64,000 nucleotides of DNA, taken from positions 380,498 to 444,497 of the forward strand of contig NZ_LMPF01000024.1 in assembly GCF_001424345.1 (NCBI RefSeq). The letters run 5' to 3'. The position numbers and the translations under genes were made by a program. Positions 52,324 through 61,788 of the stretch are shown here, in pieces (positions within the stretch are counted from its first letter, which is position 1; every line of letters begins with the position of its first letter). Source of the stretch: Burkholderia sp. Leaf177. GTDB taxonomy: Bacteria; Pseudomonadota; Gammaproteobacteria; Burkholderiales; Burkholderiaceae. Below the pieces are notes generated by a model that was not told where the DNA came from, searched no databases, and saw nothing but the letters and a program-made list of their open reading frames with translations.

Positions 52324-53736
52324 ATGGCGGGTGAAAGCAAGACGGCGAAGCGCGCTGCCGAGGGCCGGGCGTATCGGGAAAACGTGGCCCGCTCGGCGCA
52401 TGCGAAGCTCGGCAAGATCGATCGCGATCCTGTCGAGCTGCTTGAACAAAGCAGCGAAGGCCGCGTGAGCCGTCTTGTTCCCCTTCGATACGGCCGCATG
52501 ATGGCATCGCCGTTTTCGTTCTTCAGGGGCAGCGCAATCCTTCAGGCCAACGACCTTGCTCAAACCGCCAACACGGGTTTGGTCATGCCCATTTGCGGCG
52601 ATGCGCATCTGATGAACTTCGGGGGTTTTGCGACGCCCGAACGCCAGCTTATTTTCGACCTGAACGATTTCGATGAAGTCGCCCTCGGCCCATGGGAATG
52701 GGATCTGAAACGGCTCGCCGCGAGCTTCATGGTGGCCGCGCGCCACATGCGCCTGAGCCGCCTGACCGCCGAGAAACTCGTGGAAACGGTGGCCTCGCAA
52801 TATCAGACCCGAATGCGTGAATACGCGCAATTCAGCGCGCTGGAACTCTGGTACGAGCGCATCACGTTCGAGCGCATGATCGAGACGGCCGTCAGCCCGG
52901 AACGCAGGCGCGTGTTGCGCAAGGGCATGGAAAAAGCCGCGAGCCGCACGCACGACAGCATGCTCGAGAAAGTCGCGCAATTCGATGGCGAGAACTGGAC
53001 GCTGCGCGACATGCCGCCGGGCATGTTCCATATCCACGGCACGAACACCTTGTTCGACGCAGACGATGACTGGGCTGCACTCAGCGGCTGGCAAGCGGTG
53101 ATCAAGGGCATGTTCCCGCAATACATGAAAACGCTCACGCACGATCGACGCGCGTTGCTGCGCCACTTCACCGCGCAGGATCTCGCGTTCAAGGTGGTGG
53201 GCGTGGGTAGCGTGGGAACTCGCTGCCTCGTCCTGCTGATGATGGACGAACTCGGCAAGCCGATGTTCCTGCAGATCAAGGAGGCGCGCCGGTCGGTTAT
53301 CGAACAGCATTTTGAAGCCGAGACGCTTGAACACGCCGGCGAACGCGTGGTGCGCGGTCAGCGCGTGATGCAAGCCGCAAGCGATATCTTCCTTGGCTGG
53401 GCCACGGGACCTTCCGGGCGTCATTTTTATTTCCGTCAATTGCGTGACATGAAACTGTCGGCGAATATCGAAATGTTCGATCTCGATGTACTCGAAGGCT
53501 ACGCGCGTCTCTGTGGCTGGATTCTCGCGCGGGCTCATGCGAAGGCGAGCGGCAAGGCAATCGAAATCAGTGGATATCTCGGACAAGGCAGCCAGATGGC
53601 CGAAGCGCTGGTGTCTTATTCGAAGGACTACGCGGATCAGGTCGAACGTGACTTCGATCGCTTTACTCAGGCTTGCAGAAGCGGCCGTCTGCTCGCTCGC
53701 ACAGACGAAGATATGGCCGCGGACTTTCACGTTTGA
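52324..53736 (+). CDS. DUF2252-family protein, longer subgroup (second of two)
   Basis: This 470-residue cytoplasmic DUF2252 protein has PICGDAHLMNFGGFATPERQ near residue 89 and IFDLNDFDEVALGPWEWDLK just after, the same kinase-like D-x-H-x-x-N-x-G and D-x-N-x-F-D pattern as the 10242 protein. It is about 60 residues longer and clearly a different subgroup (compare WICGDCHTGNLG). AGGGG lies upstream of the ATG. Function is unknown. It follows the duplicated exported-protein gene by 31 bp, likely one transcript. Confidence 0.85.
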   Translation: MAGESKTAKRAAEGRAYRENVARSAHAKLGKIDRDPVELLEQSSEGRVSRLVPLRYGRMMASPFSFFRGSAILQANDLAQTANTGLVMPICGDAHLMNFGGFATPERQLIFDLNDFDEVALGPWEWDLKRLAASFMVAARHMRLSRLTAEKLVETVASQYQTRMREYAQFSALELWYERITFERMIETAVSPERRRVLRKGMEKAASRTHDSMLEKVAQFDGENWTLRDMPPGMFHIHGTNTLFDADDDWAALSGWQAVIKGMFPQYMKTLTHDRRALLRHFTAQDLAFKVVGVGSVGTRCLVLLMMDELGKPMFLQIKEARRSVIEQHFEAETLEHAGERVVRGQRVMQAASDIFLGWATGPSGRHFYFRQLRDMKLSANIEMFDLDVLEGYARLCGWILARAHAKASGKAIEISGYLGQGSQMAEALVSYSKDYADQVERDFDRFTQACRSGRLLARTDEDMAADFHV

Positions 53737-53912
53737 AAGACACACTGATAGGGTCGATTTTTAAAATCCCTGACCTACACTAATTGCGTGACCGGTATTG
53801 CGCATTCATGCATCGCGTCACTCAGCAGACGAATAGTCAGGATGACTAAAACCATTTACAACAGTCTTGCCGACTTCTATCGCAAACCGTTAGACCTAAT
53901 GGATGGCACATC

Positions 53913-54656
53913 ATGCGATTACAACAGCGTCTTATTGCGGAATTGTTTGGCACCTTCTGGCTAGTAATTGGCGGATGCGGAAGTGCGGTTCTCGCCGCCA
54001 AGTTTCCCGGCACGGGAATTGGCTTTGTCGGGGTATCGCTGGCATTCGGATTAACCGTTCTGACAATGGCTTATGCACTCGGCCATATATCGGGCGCTCA
54101 TCTGAATCCGGCGGTCAGTGTCGGCCTGGCAGTCGCCGGCCGCTTTCCACCGAAGGAACTCGTGCCGTACATCGTCGCGCAGGTGATCGGCGCCACGCTC
54201 GGCGCGTTCGTGCTTTACCTGATTGCGTCGGGCTTGCCGGGGTTCGATGCCGCCGCCAGCGGCTTCGCCACCAACGGTTACGGAGCACGCTCGCCCGGCG
54301 GCTTTTCGATGACCGCGGCCCTCATCTGCGAAGTCGTGATGACGTTCTTCTTCGTGCTCGTCATTCTCGGCACAACGGACGGCCGCGCCATCTCCGGATT
54401 TGCGCCGCTTGCCATCGGGCTGTGCCTGACGCTGATCCACCTGATATCCATTCCGGTGACGAATACGTCGGTCAATCCGGCGCGCTCAACCGGGCCCGCG
54501 CTCTTTGCGGGCGGCGCGGCGCTGGGGCAGCTCTGGCTTTTTTGGGTGGCGCCGATCATCGGGGCGTTTATCGCGGGCGCGCTTTATCCGCGGCTCTTCC
54601 CGGAAAAAATTACGGCGATCGCGCCGGCGCCGCTTGCTATCGATACCGCGCCTTGA
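53913..54656 (+). CDS. aqpZ: Water channel aquaporin Z
   Basis: This 247-residue six-helix channel has both NPA motifs: N65-P-A (GAHLNPAVS) and N188-P-A (TSVNPARSTG). The four selectivity-filter residues of E. coli AqpZ (F43, H174, T183, R189) are present with a constant +2 offset as F45, H176, T185 and R191. That points to a strict water channel rather than a glycerol facilitator. The gene has a good hairpin terminator downstream and is monocistronic. Confidence 0.93.
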   Translation: MRLQQRLIAELFGTFWLVIGGCGSAVLAAKFPGTGIGFVGVSLAFGLTVLTMAYALGHISGAHLNPAVSVGLAVAGRFPPKELVPYIVAQVIGATLGAFVLYLIASGLPGFDAAASGFATNGYGARSPGGFSMTAALICEVVMTFFFVLVILGTTDGRAISGFAPLAIGLCLTLIHLISIPVTNTSVNPARSTGPALFAGGAALGQLWLFWVAPIIGAFIAGALYPRLFPEKITAIAPAPLAIDTAP

Positions 54657-54683
54657 GCCCGGCAAACGCCGCGCGCAATAAAA

Positions 54684-54707
54684 AATGGCCCGCCGAAGCG
54701 GGCCATT
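54684..54707. terminator. Bidirectional hairpin terminator
   Basis: AATGGCCCGC at 54684-54693 pairs with GCGGGCCATT at 54698-54707 around a CGAA loop. An A5-run precedes it on the plus strand (T-run on the minus strand). It sits between aqpZ and the convergent cold-shock gene and can terminate both. Confidence 0.85.
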
Positions 54708-54750
54708 CATTCATGCGATCAAGCTAGCTGTATCGATTTGAAGCGTCGAA

Positions 54751-54954
54751 TTACAGCGGCTGGATGTTCGATGCTTGCAGACCCTTCGGGCCTTGCTTCG
54801 CTTCGTAGCTCACTTTCTGGTTTTCCTGGAGGGTCTTGAAGCCTTCCGTGCGGATTTCCGAGAAGTGTGCGAACAGGTCGTCACCGCCGCCGTCCGGCGT
54901 GATGAAGCCAAAACCCTTCGCATCGTTAAACCACTTCACAATACCTGTTGCCAT
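54751..54954 (-). CDS. cspA: Cold-shock domain protein (CspA family)
   Basis: This 67-residue protein is a single cold-shock domain: GIVKWFNDAKGFGFITPD contains RNP1 (KGFGFI), and DLFAHFSEI contains RNP2. It binds single-stranded RNA/DNA and melts RNA structure. The 5' region to a candidate promoter at 55154-55181 is about 190 nt long, consistent with the long leader of cold-induced csp mRNAs. Which Csp paralogue it is cannot be told from one window. Confidence 0.93.
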   Translation of the reverse strand: MATGIVKWFNDAKGFGFITPDGGGDDLFAHFSEIRTEGFKTLQENQKVSYEAKQGPKGLQASNIQPL

Positions 54955-55153
54955 TTGCTGATTTTCCTAGAAGAGACGTAATTCCGTTTGGTAGCGCCAC
55001 CCGCCGTCAAACGGCAAAGCGTTGCTGCCTCCTTTTACCACGCGAAAATGTCACTCTGCAATTGGATTCTCCCCGATGTTCCCAGAAATGATGTCCAAAA
55101 AGCGCGTGTACATAGTGCGGAGACGCTTGCCGTTCATCCGAGCGGACATGCGA

Positions 55154-55181
55154 ATAATAATTAAAACATTTGGTAAGGCAA
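55154..55181 (-). promoter_or_regulatory. Candidate sigma-70 promoter for the cold-shock gene
   Basis: On the minus strand TTGCCT (55176-55181) is followed after 16 bp by TATTAT (55154-55159). The -10 box has five matches of six. Transcription would begin near 55147, giving a leader of about 190 nt before the ATG at 54954. The autotransporter gene starts 52 bp to the right in the other direction. Confidence 0.5.
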
Positions 55182-55232
55182 AGAAATAAGTCTATTTTTA
55201 TCATTCATTGGCCGTTCTAAGAGACCGAGACA

Positions 55233-58200
55233 ATGAAGAAAGCAGTCGATTTGGGCATTTGCAGCGCTGTTGTTTTTTCGGGAGCATTTACGGGGACGGC
55301 GAACGCCGCGTGCACTTCAACCGCGCCGGCAACCGGTGCGAGCGTGGTCTGCAGCGGAACTGGCATCGTTCCGGTGGCTGCGCTGACCGGGTCGACGGGC
55401 GTCAATATAACTATCGATTCAACCGTGGCGGCCGCCCTGACGCGCGCGAGTTCGCCGGTGTCGTTCAACGTCGCGCGATCGAGCACGATCACCAGCAGCG
55501 GCGCACTCACGCTGACTGGCGGCGGCGGTTCGGGGACCAATCGTGGCGCGGTTTTGCTGGGAACCGGCGATACCAATCGCATTACCAATGCGTTGTCCGG
55601 GAAGATCGTCACGACGGGCGCGTACAACGACGGCATGGCCGCCAACGGCAGCGGCAATTCGCTTGTGAACAACGGTTCCATATCGACTGCTGGGCCGAAT
55701 GCGTACGGCATGTCGGCCGCCTGGGGGCAGACAAATGTTGGTCAGGCCAACAACACGCTGACGAACGCCGGCACGATAACAACGAGCGGCAGCAACGCGC
55801 GCGCGGCATCGATTGTTGGCGGCAGCGGGACGATCAACAACAGCGGAACGCTCACAACTTCGGGCGCAAACAGCCCCACGGCGTATCTCCAGGGCAACAA
55901 CGATTCGCTCGTCAACACCGGCACCATCACCGCGACAGGCGCCGACTCCGATGCTGTCTTTTCGAATACCGCAGGATCGAGTTTTGCCGCGACGATCGAA
56001 AATCGTGCGGGCGGTAAAATTTTCAGCCAGAGCGCGGCGGCGGTCAGAACGCTGAACGGCGCGTCCACGGTCACCAACGCCGGCTTGCTGCAATCCGGCG
56101 GCCCTCTGGCGATCGCGATGGGCAACGGCGTCAACACGCTGATCCTGCAGACGGGCTCGCAGATCATCGGCGGGGCGGACGGCGGCGGCGGACCGGGCGC
56201 GAGCACGGTAATCCTGCAGGGACGCGGTGAGGCATCGAATGCATTCACGCGCTTCCAGACCTTGAGAATGGCCGGTGACGCCTGGACATTCAGCGGCACT
56301 GGCGACTTCAACCTCGCCGAAGTGCAGGCCGGCACGCTGAATCTGACCGGCCAGTTCGCGCCGACCACCGTCGCTCTGGTCGATGCACCCGGCACGCTGC
56401 AAGCCACCGCGCAAAACTTGCCGACCAACGTCACCGACAACGGCCTCGTTCGCTTGGCGCAGGACATCGACGGCACGTACAGCGGCACGATCTCGGGTAC
56501 GGGTGCCGTCAATAAAACCGGTGCGGGCGTTTTGACGCTGACTCCCGCGGCGGCCGGCGGCAACACGTATTCGGGCGGCACGGCGGTTCTCGGCGGCTCG
56601 CTCGCCATTGGCGCCGATAACGCGCTGGGCGCCCCGACTGGCGGCCTCACGCTCGACGGCGGCACGCTCCGGCTGAACAACGCGCTGGATCTGGCGGCGA
56701 CGCGGCCCATCGTGCTTGGCGCGGCGGGCGGTGTTATCGATACCCAGAACTTCGATACCACCATCGAGCAGAACATTTCAGGCGCGGGGTCGCTCACCAA
56801 GCTCGGCGCGGGGCAACTCCTGCTGCAGGCGCCGACGACATTCACCGGCGGCACCACGCTCGTCGCCGGCACGCTCGCCGTGGGCGACAGTTCGCACGCG
56901 GGCGCGTCGCTCGGCGGCGGCGGCCCGGTTTCCATTGCGGCAGGGACGAATCTGGGCGGCTACGGGACCATTTCCGGCGATGTCACCAACAACGGCACGA
57001 TCTTCGCGGCAAACGCGCTGCCTGCGTTTGCATCGGCGGGAACGGGCGCGTTGAACGTGCGCGGACAGCTCACGAACAACGGCCTCGCGCAGATTGCCGG
57101 GCCGGGCGTCGGCAATCAGCTCGTGGTGACGGGGAATTACATCGGACAGAACGCTCGCATCGCGCTCAATACGGTGGTTGGGCTGGACAACTCGGCATCG
57201 GACAAACTGGTCGTCAGCGGCGGCAGCGCGAGCGGATCCAGCACGTTGCTGATCAACAACGTCGGTGGAACGGGCGCCGCGACTGCCGCCGATGGCATTC
57301 AGGTAGTTCAGGCGACGAACGGCGCGACATCGGCTGCGGGCGCGTTTTCGCTGCCGGCGTCCATCAAGGCGGGCGCTTACACCTATTACCTCGCGAAGGG
57401 CGGCGTCACGGCGGGCACGAGCGAAAGCTGGTATCTGCGCAATACCGTGGCTGCCGCCGCGCCGCCGATCACGCCGATTCCGCCGATCACGCCGCCGGGA
57501 ACACCGGGAACGCCTACGTCACCGGGAACACCAACGACGCCAACCACGCCCGGGACGCCGTCCGAGCCCACAACTCCGGGAACGCCTGGCACACCTTCCG
57601 GCACCACGCCGCCGTCGGAATCCGCACCGGGCCCCGGCCCGATAGCCGCGCCTGGCACGCCGCCGCTTCCCGCAGCGCCGGCCGCCGGCTCCGCGCCCAT
57701 TCCGCTGTACCGGCCCGAAGTCGCGCTATACGCCGCCATCCCGATGGTCGCGCGCGAACTCGGCTTCCAGCAGATCGATAACTTCCACGACCGCCAGGGC
57801 GATCAGTCCTTGCTCAACGAAACCGGCGCGTTACCCGCCGCGTGGGGCCGCGTCTGGGGCGCGCATTCCGTGCAAAGTCAGGACGGCGCGGCCAATCCGG
57901 AATTCGATGGCTCCGTTTTCGGCGCGCAGGCCGGCCACGACATCTACGCCGATTCATCCCCGAGCGGCCACAAGAACCACTACGGCCTGTTCATCGGCTT
58001 CGCGCGCGCGACTGGCGACGTCGATGGTTTCGCCCTCGGTTTCCCGAACGTCGACGTCGGCCATTTATCGATGAACGCCTACAGTCTCGGCGGATACTGG
58101 ACGCACGTCGGCCCAACCGGCTGGTACACGGACGCCGTGCTGATGGGTTCATCGATAACCGTGGACCCGTTGTCCAGTCAGGGAACCGGCGCGGGCACGC

Positions 58201-58658
58201 ACGGCACGGCCGTGACCGGTTCCGTGGAAGGCGGTTTCCCGATCGCGCTCGGCAACGCGTTGGTAGTCGAGCCGCAAGCGCAGATCATGTGGCAAAACCT
58301 GTCGCTCAACGACTTCAACGACGGCGTTTCGTCCGTGTCGTTCAACAACGGCAACACGTACATCGGGCGCCTCGGCGTGCGGCTGCAACAGACCTTCAGC
58401 GGCGCCGGCGTGAAATGGCAACCCTACGCGCGCGTGAGCGTGCTGCGCGCGTTCGGCGAAGGCGACAGCACGACGTTCGGCGGAACCACCGTCATTCCGG
58501 GCGGTATCGGGCAGACATCGGGGCAATTGAACGTGGGACTTGTTGCCCAGGTGACGCGATCGGGCAGCGCGTTCGTGACGGCAAGCTACCTCACCAACCT
58601 TGGCGGCTCGCATCAACGGACGATAGGCGGCAACGCCGGCGTCCGATGGAAATGGTAA
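55233..58658 (+). CDS. Type V autotransporter with PATR-repeat passenger
   Basis: This 1141-residue protein has a signal peptide (1-25, TANA-AC). A passenger (about 26-740) is rich in N/T/S/G with beta-helix-like repeats, including PATR-type segments such as GAGSLTKLGAGQLLLQ and GTGAVNKTGAGVLTLT. A Pro/Thr/Gly linker (about 744-816) follows, and a C-terminal beta-barrel (about 830-1141) ends GGNAGVRWKW, with terminal aromatic Trp. No protease, lipase or adhesin domain is identified, so it may be an adhesin or biofilm factor. It stands alone behind the divergent csp gene. Confidence 0.88.
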   Translation: MKKAVDLGICSAVVFSGAFTGTANAACTSTAPATGASVVCSGTGIVPVAALTGSTGVNITIDSTVAAALTRASSPVSFNVARSSTITSSGALTLTGGGGSGTNRGAVLLGTGDTNRITNALSGKIVTTGAYNDGMAANGSGNSLVNNGSISTAGPNAYGMSAAWGQTNVGQANNTLTNAGTITTSGSNARAASIVGGSGTINNSGTLTTSGANSPTAYLQGNNDSLVNTGTITATGADSDAVFSNTAGSSFAATIENRAGGKIFSQSAAAVRTLNGASTVTNAGLLQSGGPLAIAMGNGVNTLILQTGSQIIGGADGGGGPGASTVILQGRGEASNAFTRFQTLRMAGDAWTFSGTGDFNLAEVQAGTLNLTGQFAPTTVALVDAPGTLQATAQNLPTNVTDNGLVRLAQDIDGTYSGTISGTGAVNKTGAGVLTLTPAAAGGNTYSGGTAVLGGSLAIGADNALGAPTGGLTLDGGTLRLNNALDLAATRPIVLGAAGGVIDTQNFDTTIEQNISGAGSLTKLGAGQLLLQAPTTFTGGTTLVAGTLAVGDSSHAGASLGGGGPVSIAAGTNLGGYGTISGDVTNNGTIFAANALPAFASAGTGALNVRGQLTNNGLAQIAGPGVGNQLVVTGNYIGQNARIALNTVVGLDNSASDKLVVSGGSASGSSTLLINNVGGTGAATAADGIQVVQATNGATSAAGAFSLPASIKAGAYTYYLAKGGVTAGTSESWYLRNTVAAAAPPITPIPPITPPGTPGTPTSPGTPTTPTTPGTPSEPTTPGTPGTPSGTTPPSESAPGPGPIAAPGTPPLPAAPAAGSAPIPLYRPEVALYAAIPMVARELGFQQIDNFHDRQGDQSLLNETGALPAAWGRVWGAHSVQSQDGAANPEFDGSVFGAQAGHDIYADSSPSGHKNHYGLFIGFARATGDVDGFALGFPNVDVGHLSMNAYSLGGYWTHVGPTGWYTDAVLMGSSITVDPLSSQGTGAGTHGTAVTGSVEGGFPIALGNALVVEPQAQIMWQNLSLNDFNDGVSSVSFNNGNTYIGRLGVRLQQTFSGAGVKWQPYARVSVLRAFGEGDSTTFGGTTVIPGGIGQTSGQLNVGLVAQVTRSGSAFVTASYLTNLGGSHQRTIGGNAGVRWKW

Positions 58659-58670
58659 GACCCGCGCGCC

Positions 58671-58955
58671 CTACCCGCCGAACTTCGGTGCGCTGCAATC
58701 GGGCGTGCCGTTGCTTTTGAGCAGCGGCGTGATGCCTTGTCCTTCGGCGATCAGATATCGGCAACCGGTTTCGTGATCGGTCTCCATCTGAAGATTGATG
58801 TCCTCGGTGGTTTCGCGCGTGAATCGGGAAGAGCCCGCATGCGGGATGGGCCTCGAAGCGGGCTTCGATTCGGGTTTTGGCTCGGCGTTCGGAACGTTCT
58901 GTGCCTGCGCCGCAAACGACGCGCTAACCGCCAGCAATACCAACAACCTTTTCAT
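58671..58955 (-). CDS. Small exported protein, DUF6440-like
   Basis: This 94-residue protein has a signal peptide of about 18 residues (AAQA-QN). A Pro/Lys/Glu-rich spacer (PNAEPKPESKPASRP) follows, and then ETDHETGCRYLIAEGQGITP, which resembles the DUF6440 pattern of a ligand segment followed by a TPLL-D turn. Start at 58955 is the first ATG with an adequate signal peptide. It is convergent with the autotransporter gene (12 bp). Confidence 0.6.
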   Translation of the reverse strand: MKRLLVLLAVSASFAAQAQNVPNAEPKPESKPASRPIPHAGSSRFTRETTEDINLQMETDHETGCRYLIAEGQGITPLLKSNGTPDCSAPKFGG

Positions 58956-59025
58956 GTGCGTTCCTCGTGACGTTGTGCGCAAAGACACGCATTCCGTTCG
59001 ATGAAATCCCGCGCACGAGGTTCAA

Positions 59026-60141
59026 CTACCGGTATTGCTCGCGCAAATAGTTGTCGAGGATGCCGAGGACATCGGGCAGATTCCGGCGTCCCAGTCCGAT
59101 ACGAATATGTGTATCGCCATGATCGAGCAACGTGCCGGGAAGCAGCAGCACGCCGGTGCGTTCGAGCACGTCCGCGCAGAAACGCTCCGCGCCGCCGTGC
59201 GTCAATCGCGGAAAAGCAACCGTCCCCGCCAATGGCCGATGCCATTCCAATATCTCGCGATGCCGCGCAAAAAACGGATCGAGCAAAGTCAGATTGCTTC
59301 GCACGATTGCCGTGTTTCGCTCGATCAGCGCGCTCGTATTGCGCACCGCTATTGCCGCCAGATATTCGCTCGGCGCGCTATTGCAGATGGTCAGGTAATC
59401 CTTGAACGTGCTCATGGCGGCAAGCACATCGCGATCGCGGGTCGCGACCCAGCCCACGCGCAAGCCCGCGAGACCGTGCGACTTCGATAACGCGCCGAGC
59501 GAGATCGCCTTCTCGTAGACATCGCACGCGGCCGGCAACCGATGCGCGGGATCGTGTTCGAGTCCACGATAAACCTCATCGCTGAAAAGCCAGAGCCCGT
59601 GCTTGCGCGCAAAACCGACGATTGCATCGAAGCGTTCGCGGTCCGGCAAATACCCCGTCGGATTGTGCGGCGCGCAGATGAGCACGGCCTTCGTTTCCGG
59701 ACGCAGCATGGTTTCGAGCTCGTCCGGATCGAGCGACCAGCCATCGGATTCACGCGCCATCCACGGCGAAATGTGCACGCCCAACGCCTGCGCCACGGAG
59801 TAATGCGACTGATAGCCGGGCATATGCACGATCATGTGATCGCCGGCCTTGAGCATGGTGTTCATGAACGAGAAGATCGCTTCCTGCGCGCCGGTATGCA
59901 CGATCAATTCTTCCGTTCCGATCGATTCGTACAAGGTCGCAAGTTCGCGTCGAAGTTCGGGCGCGCCTGGGTATTCCGTATAGCCGAGCCACGTGGTGTT
60001 GAAGGCATCGGCGGAACCGGGTTCGAGCGCCAGGAGATCGGCTATCGACATGGATTCCGGGTCGGAACTGCACATCAAATAGCGTGCAGTGAATTCGTGA
60101 ACGGCGAAGTATCGTTCGAGTGCAAATGGCGCGGGTTGCAT
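59026..60141 (-). CDS. Pyridoxal-phosphate aminotransferase, class I/II
   Basis: This 371-residue fold-type I PLP enzyme has the expected landmarks. HTGAQEAIF is near residue 82, APHNPTGY near 157 (N160 contacts PLP), SDEVYRG near 187 (D188, Y191), and SLGALSKSHGLAGLR near 214 with K220 as the Schiff-base Lys. The substrate-carboxylate Arg is in HIRIGLG near 347. It looks like an amino-acid aminotransferase of the aspartate type rather than a regulator fusion. It diverges from the ArgP-like gene across 108 bp, so its substrate may be the regulator's ligand. The exact substrate is unknown. Confidence 0.88.
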   Translation of the reverse strand: MQPAPFALERYFAVHEFTARYLMCSSDPESMSIADLLALEPGSADAFNTTWLGYTEYPGAPELRRELATLYESIGTEELIVHTGAQEAIFSFMNTMLKAGDHMIVHMPGYQSHYSVAQALGVHISPWMARESDGWSLDPDELETMLRPETKAVLICAPHNPTGYLPDRERFDAIVGFARKHGLWLFSDEVYRGLEHDPAHRLPAACDVYEKAISLGALSKSHGLAGLRVGWVATRDRDVLAAMSTFKDYLTICNSAPSEYLAAIAVRNTSALIERNTAIVRSNLTLLDPFFARHREILEWHRPLAGTVAFPRLTHGGAERFCADVLERTGVLLLPGTLLDHGDTHIRIGLGRRNLPDVLGILDNYLREQYR

Positions 60142-60249
60142 GGCGGGTCCGAAGAGAAGAAGCGTGACGGGTTTTATCGATACGCGTAGTCTGCCGCTCG
60201 TAAGCCCATAAACGAAGCTAACTCTCCTAATCCCACTTAAGAAACGCTA

Positions 60250-61143
60250 ATGCTCGACTACGCTCTCCTCGATGCACTCGGCGCCGTCGTGCGCCATGGT
60301 TCGTTCGACCGCGCGGCACGCGAACTGAACGTGACGCCGTCGGCGGTATCGCAACGCGTGAAGCTGCTGGAAGAGCGCGTGGGAAGCGTGCTGGTAAAAC
60401 GCGGCCAGCCATGCATTGCCACGCCGCCGGGCGCCTTGCTGTGCCGTCATATCGAGCGCGTGCGGCGACTCGAAACCGAACTCGGCAGCCAGATGCCCAC
60501 GCTGCCCGGCATGCTTGCCGAAGCGTGGCCCTCGTTTCGCGTAGCGGTCAACGACGACAGCGTGGGGACGTGGTTTATCGACGCGGTATCCGGCTTCTGT
60601 GTCGAGCGTGAAATGCTGTTGGATCTCGTGATCGACGATCAGGACCACACGGCCCAGCAATTACGCGACGGCAGCGTGCAAGGCGCCGTGACCACGCAAG
60701 CGGAAGCCGTGCAGGGATGCCGGTCGACCAAGCTCGGACGCATGCGATATCTGCCGGTATGCTCGCCGGCGTTTTTTCATCGATATTTCGCGGCCGGCCT
60801 GACACGCGACGCGCTGCGTCAAGCGCCGCGCGTCGAGTTCAACTCGAAGGACCAGATGCAGCGGCGTTTCATTCGCCGCATCACGCGCGCGGATCTCGAT
60901 CCGCCGCGCCATTTGATTCCGCACGTGGCGGGTTTCGTGCGCGGCTGCGCGTCCGGAATGGGCTGGGGCATGTGTCCCGAGCGCATGATCCGGCCGCTGA
61001 TCGAGTCGGGGGAACTCGTGCAGGTCGTGCCGGGCGCGCATATGGATGTGGATCTTTACTGGCAGACCTGGCGGCTTTCCATCGGCTGGCTCGACGATTT
61101 CAGGACCATGCTGCAAAAACGCGCGAAGGCGTTTCTCGACTAG
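60250..61143 (+). CDS. argP: LysR-family regulator of the ArgP/LysG type
   Basis: This 297-residue LysR protein has its HTH at about residues 19-38 (RAARELNVTPSAVSQRVKLL). Near its effector domain it carries WPSFRVAVNDDSVGTWFIDA and later GWGMCPERMIRPLIESGEL, which match the ArgP/IciA layout. ArgP controls lysE/argO-type basic amino-acid exporters in other bacteria. No exporter gene is next to it here; instead an aminotransferase is divergent from it. Binding of lysine or arginine is inferred from the family. Confidence 0.85.
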   Translation: MLDYALLDALGAVVRHGSFDRAARELNVTPSAVSQRVKLLEERVGSVLVKRGQPCIATPPGALLCRHIERVRRLETELGSQMPTLPGMLAEAWPSFRVAVNDDSVGTWFIDAVSGFCVEREMLLDLVIDDQDHTAQQLRDGSVQGAVTTQAEAVQGCRSTKLGRMRYLPVCSPAFFHRYFAAGLTRDALRQAPRVEFNSKDQMQRRFIRRITRADLDPPRHLIPHVAGFVRGCASGMGWGMCPERMIRPLIESGELVQVVPGAHMDVDLYWQTWRLSIGWLDDFRTMLQKRAKAFLD

Positions 61144-61158
61144 CTTGCAGCAATACGT

Positions 61159-61518
61159 TTAACCGTTTGCCTGGCTATTATTCATTGGCCGATGCACCCG
61201 CGATGCAGCGCAAGTCTGCAGCGCTTCAATGGCAACGCTCGCCAGCTTGAGCGTCTCTTCGCAAGCGGGCACGTCGCTCAGCACACGGCAACCGCCGCCG
61301 CGATTGACCTTGGTCACCGCTTCGCGCGCGGCATTCAGCGCAGCTTCCGGCGAACCCTTGTCCTTTATAAACGCAGACATATTGAACACGCTGCCCGCGC
61401 GCGATTCCACGAGCTGCGGGCACGCGTCATCGGCGAGAACATCGGTTGCGAAAAACGTAGCGGAGAGGATCGCGGCCGGTATCAAACGGCCGTGCTTGAT
61501 ATGGATTGAGGCTTTCAC
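61159..61518 (-). CDS. Small exported protein of unknown function
   Basis: This 119-residue protein has an N-terminal signal region (AAILSATFFATDVLA-DD). Four Cys occur in the mature part (DACPQLVES, GGGCRVLSD, ACEETLKL, TCAAS) with spacing that could give two disulfides. Start GTG 61518 is used because GAGG lies eight bases upstream. No family is recognised. It converges on the ArgP-like gene. Confidence 0.58.
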   Translation of the reverse strand: MKASIHIKHGRLIPAAILSATFFATDVLADDACPQLVESRAGSVFNMSAFIKDKGSPEAALNAAREAVTKVNRGGGCRVLSDVPACEETLKLASVAIEALQTCAASRVHRPMNNSQANG

Positions 61519-61733
61519 TGGAAGCACCTCGTGATGGCGTCATTCGGCTGCGGCCGTATCACGCTCGCGGATGGAATCGAAGGAAACAAAAGCCCACGCC
61601 TGAATAAAATATTAGCGCCCGAGCGAGAAAGCTTGCTTGCGGCGCGAAAGTCGTTGAGCCTTGAACTGTAAGTTACTCGTTCAAAAATGTTGGCAATAAA
61701 AAAGTGGGCAGCGAATGCCGAGCTTTTCGTTTT

Positions 61734-61749
61734 GGGCACATCGTTTGCT
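61734..61749 (+). promoter_or_regulatory. Near-consensus sigma-54 promoter (-24/-12)
   Basis: GGGCAC (GG at 61735-61736) and TTGCT (GC at 61747-61748) are separated so that GG and GC are exactly 10 bp apart, the invariant sigma-54 spacing. Compared with TGGCACRNNNNTTGCW only the first base differs. Transcription would start near 61760, 29 bp before the ATG at 61789. An RpoN activator gene lies nearby (62874-64000). Confidence 0.75.
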
Positions 61750-61788
61750 GTGTCCCTCGATTCACAAAAATATGCAACGAGGGACCAC

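Noticed and set aside
53842..53964. 40-codon frame overlapping the start of aqpZ (MTKTIYNSLADF...)
   Set aside because: It overlaps aqpZ in another frame, has only a weak ribosome site and no recognisable composition; a leader peptide is possible but unsupported.
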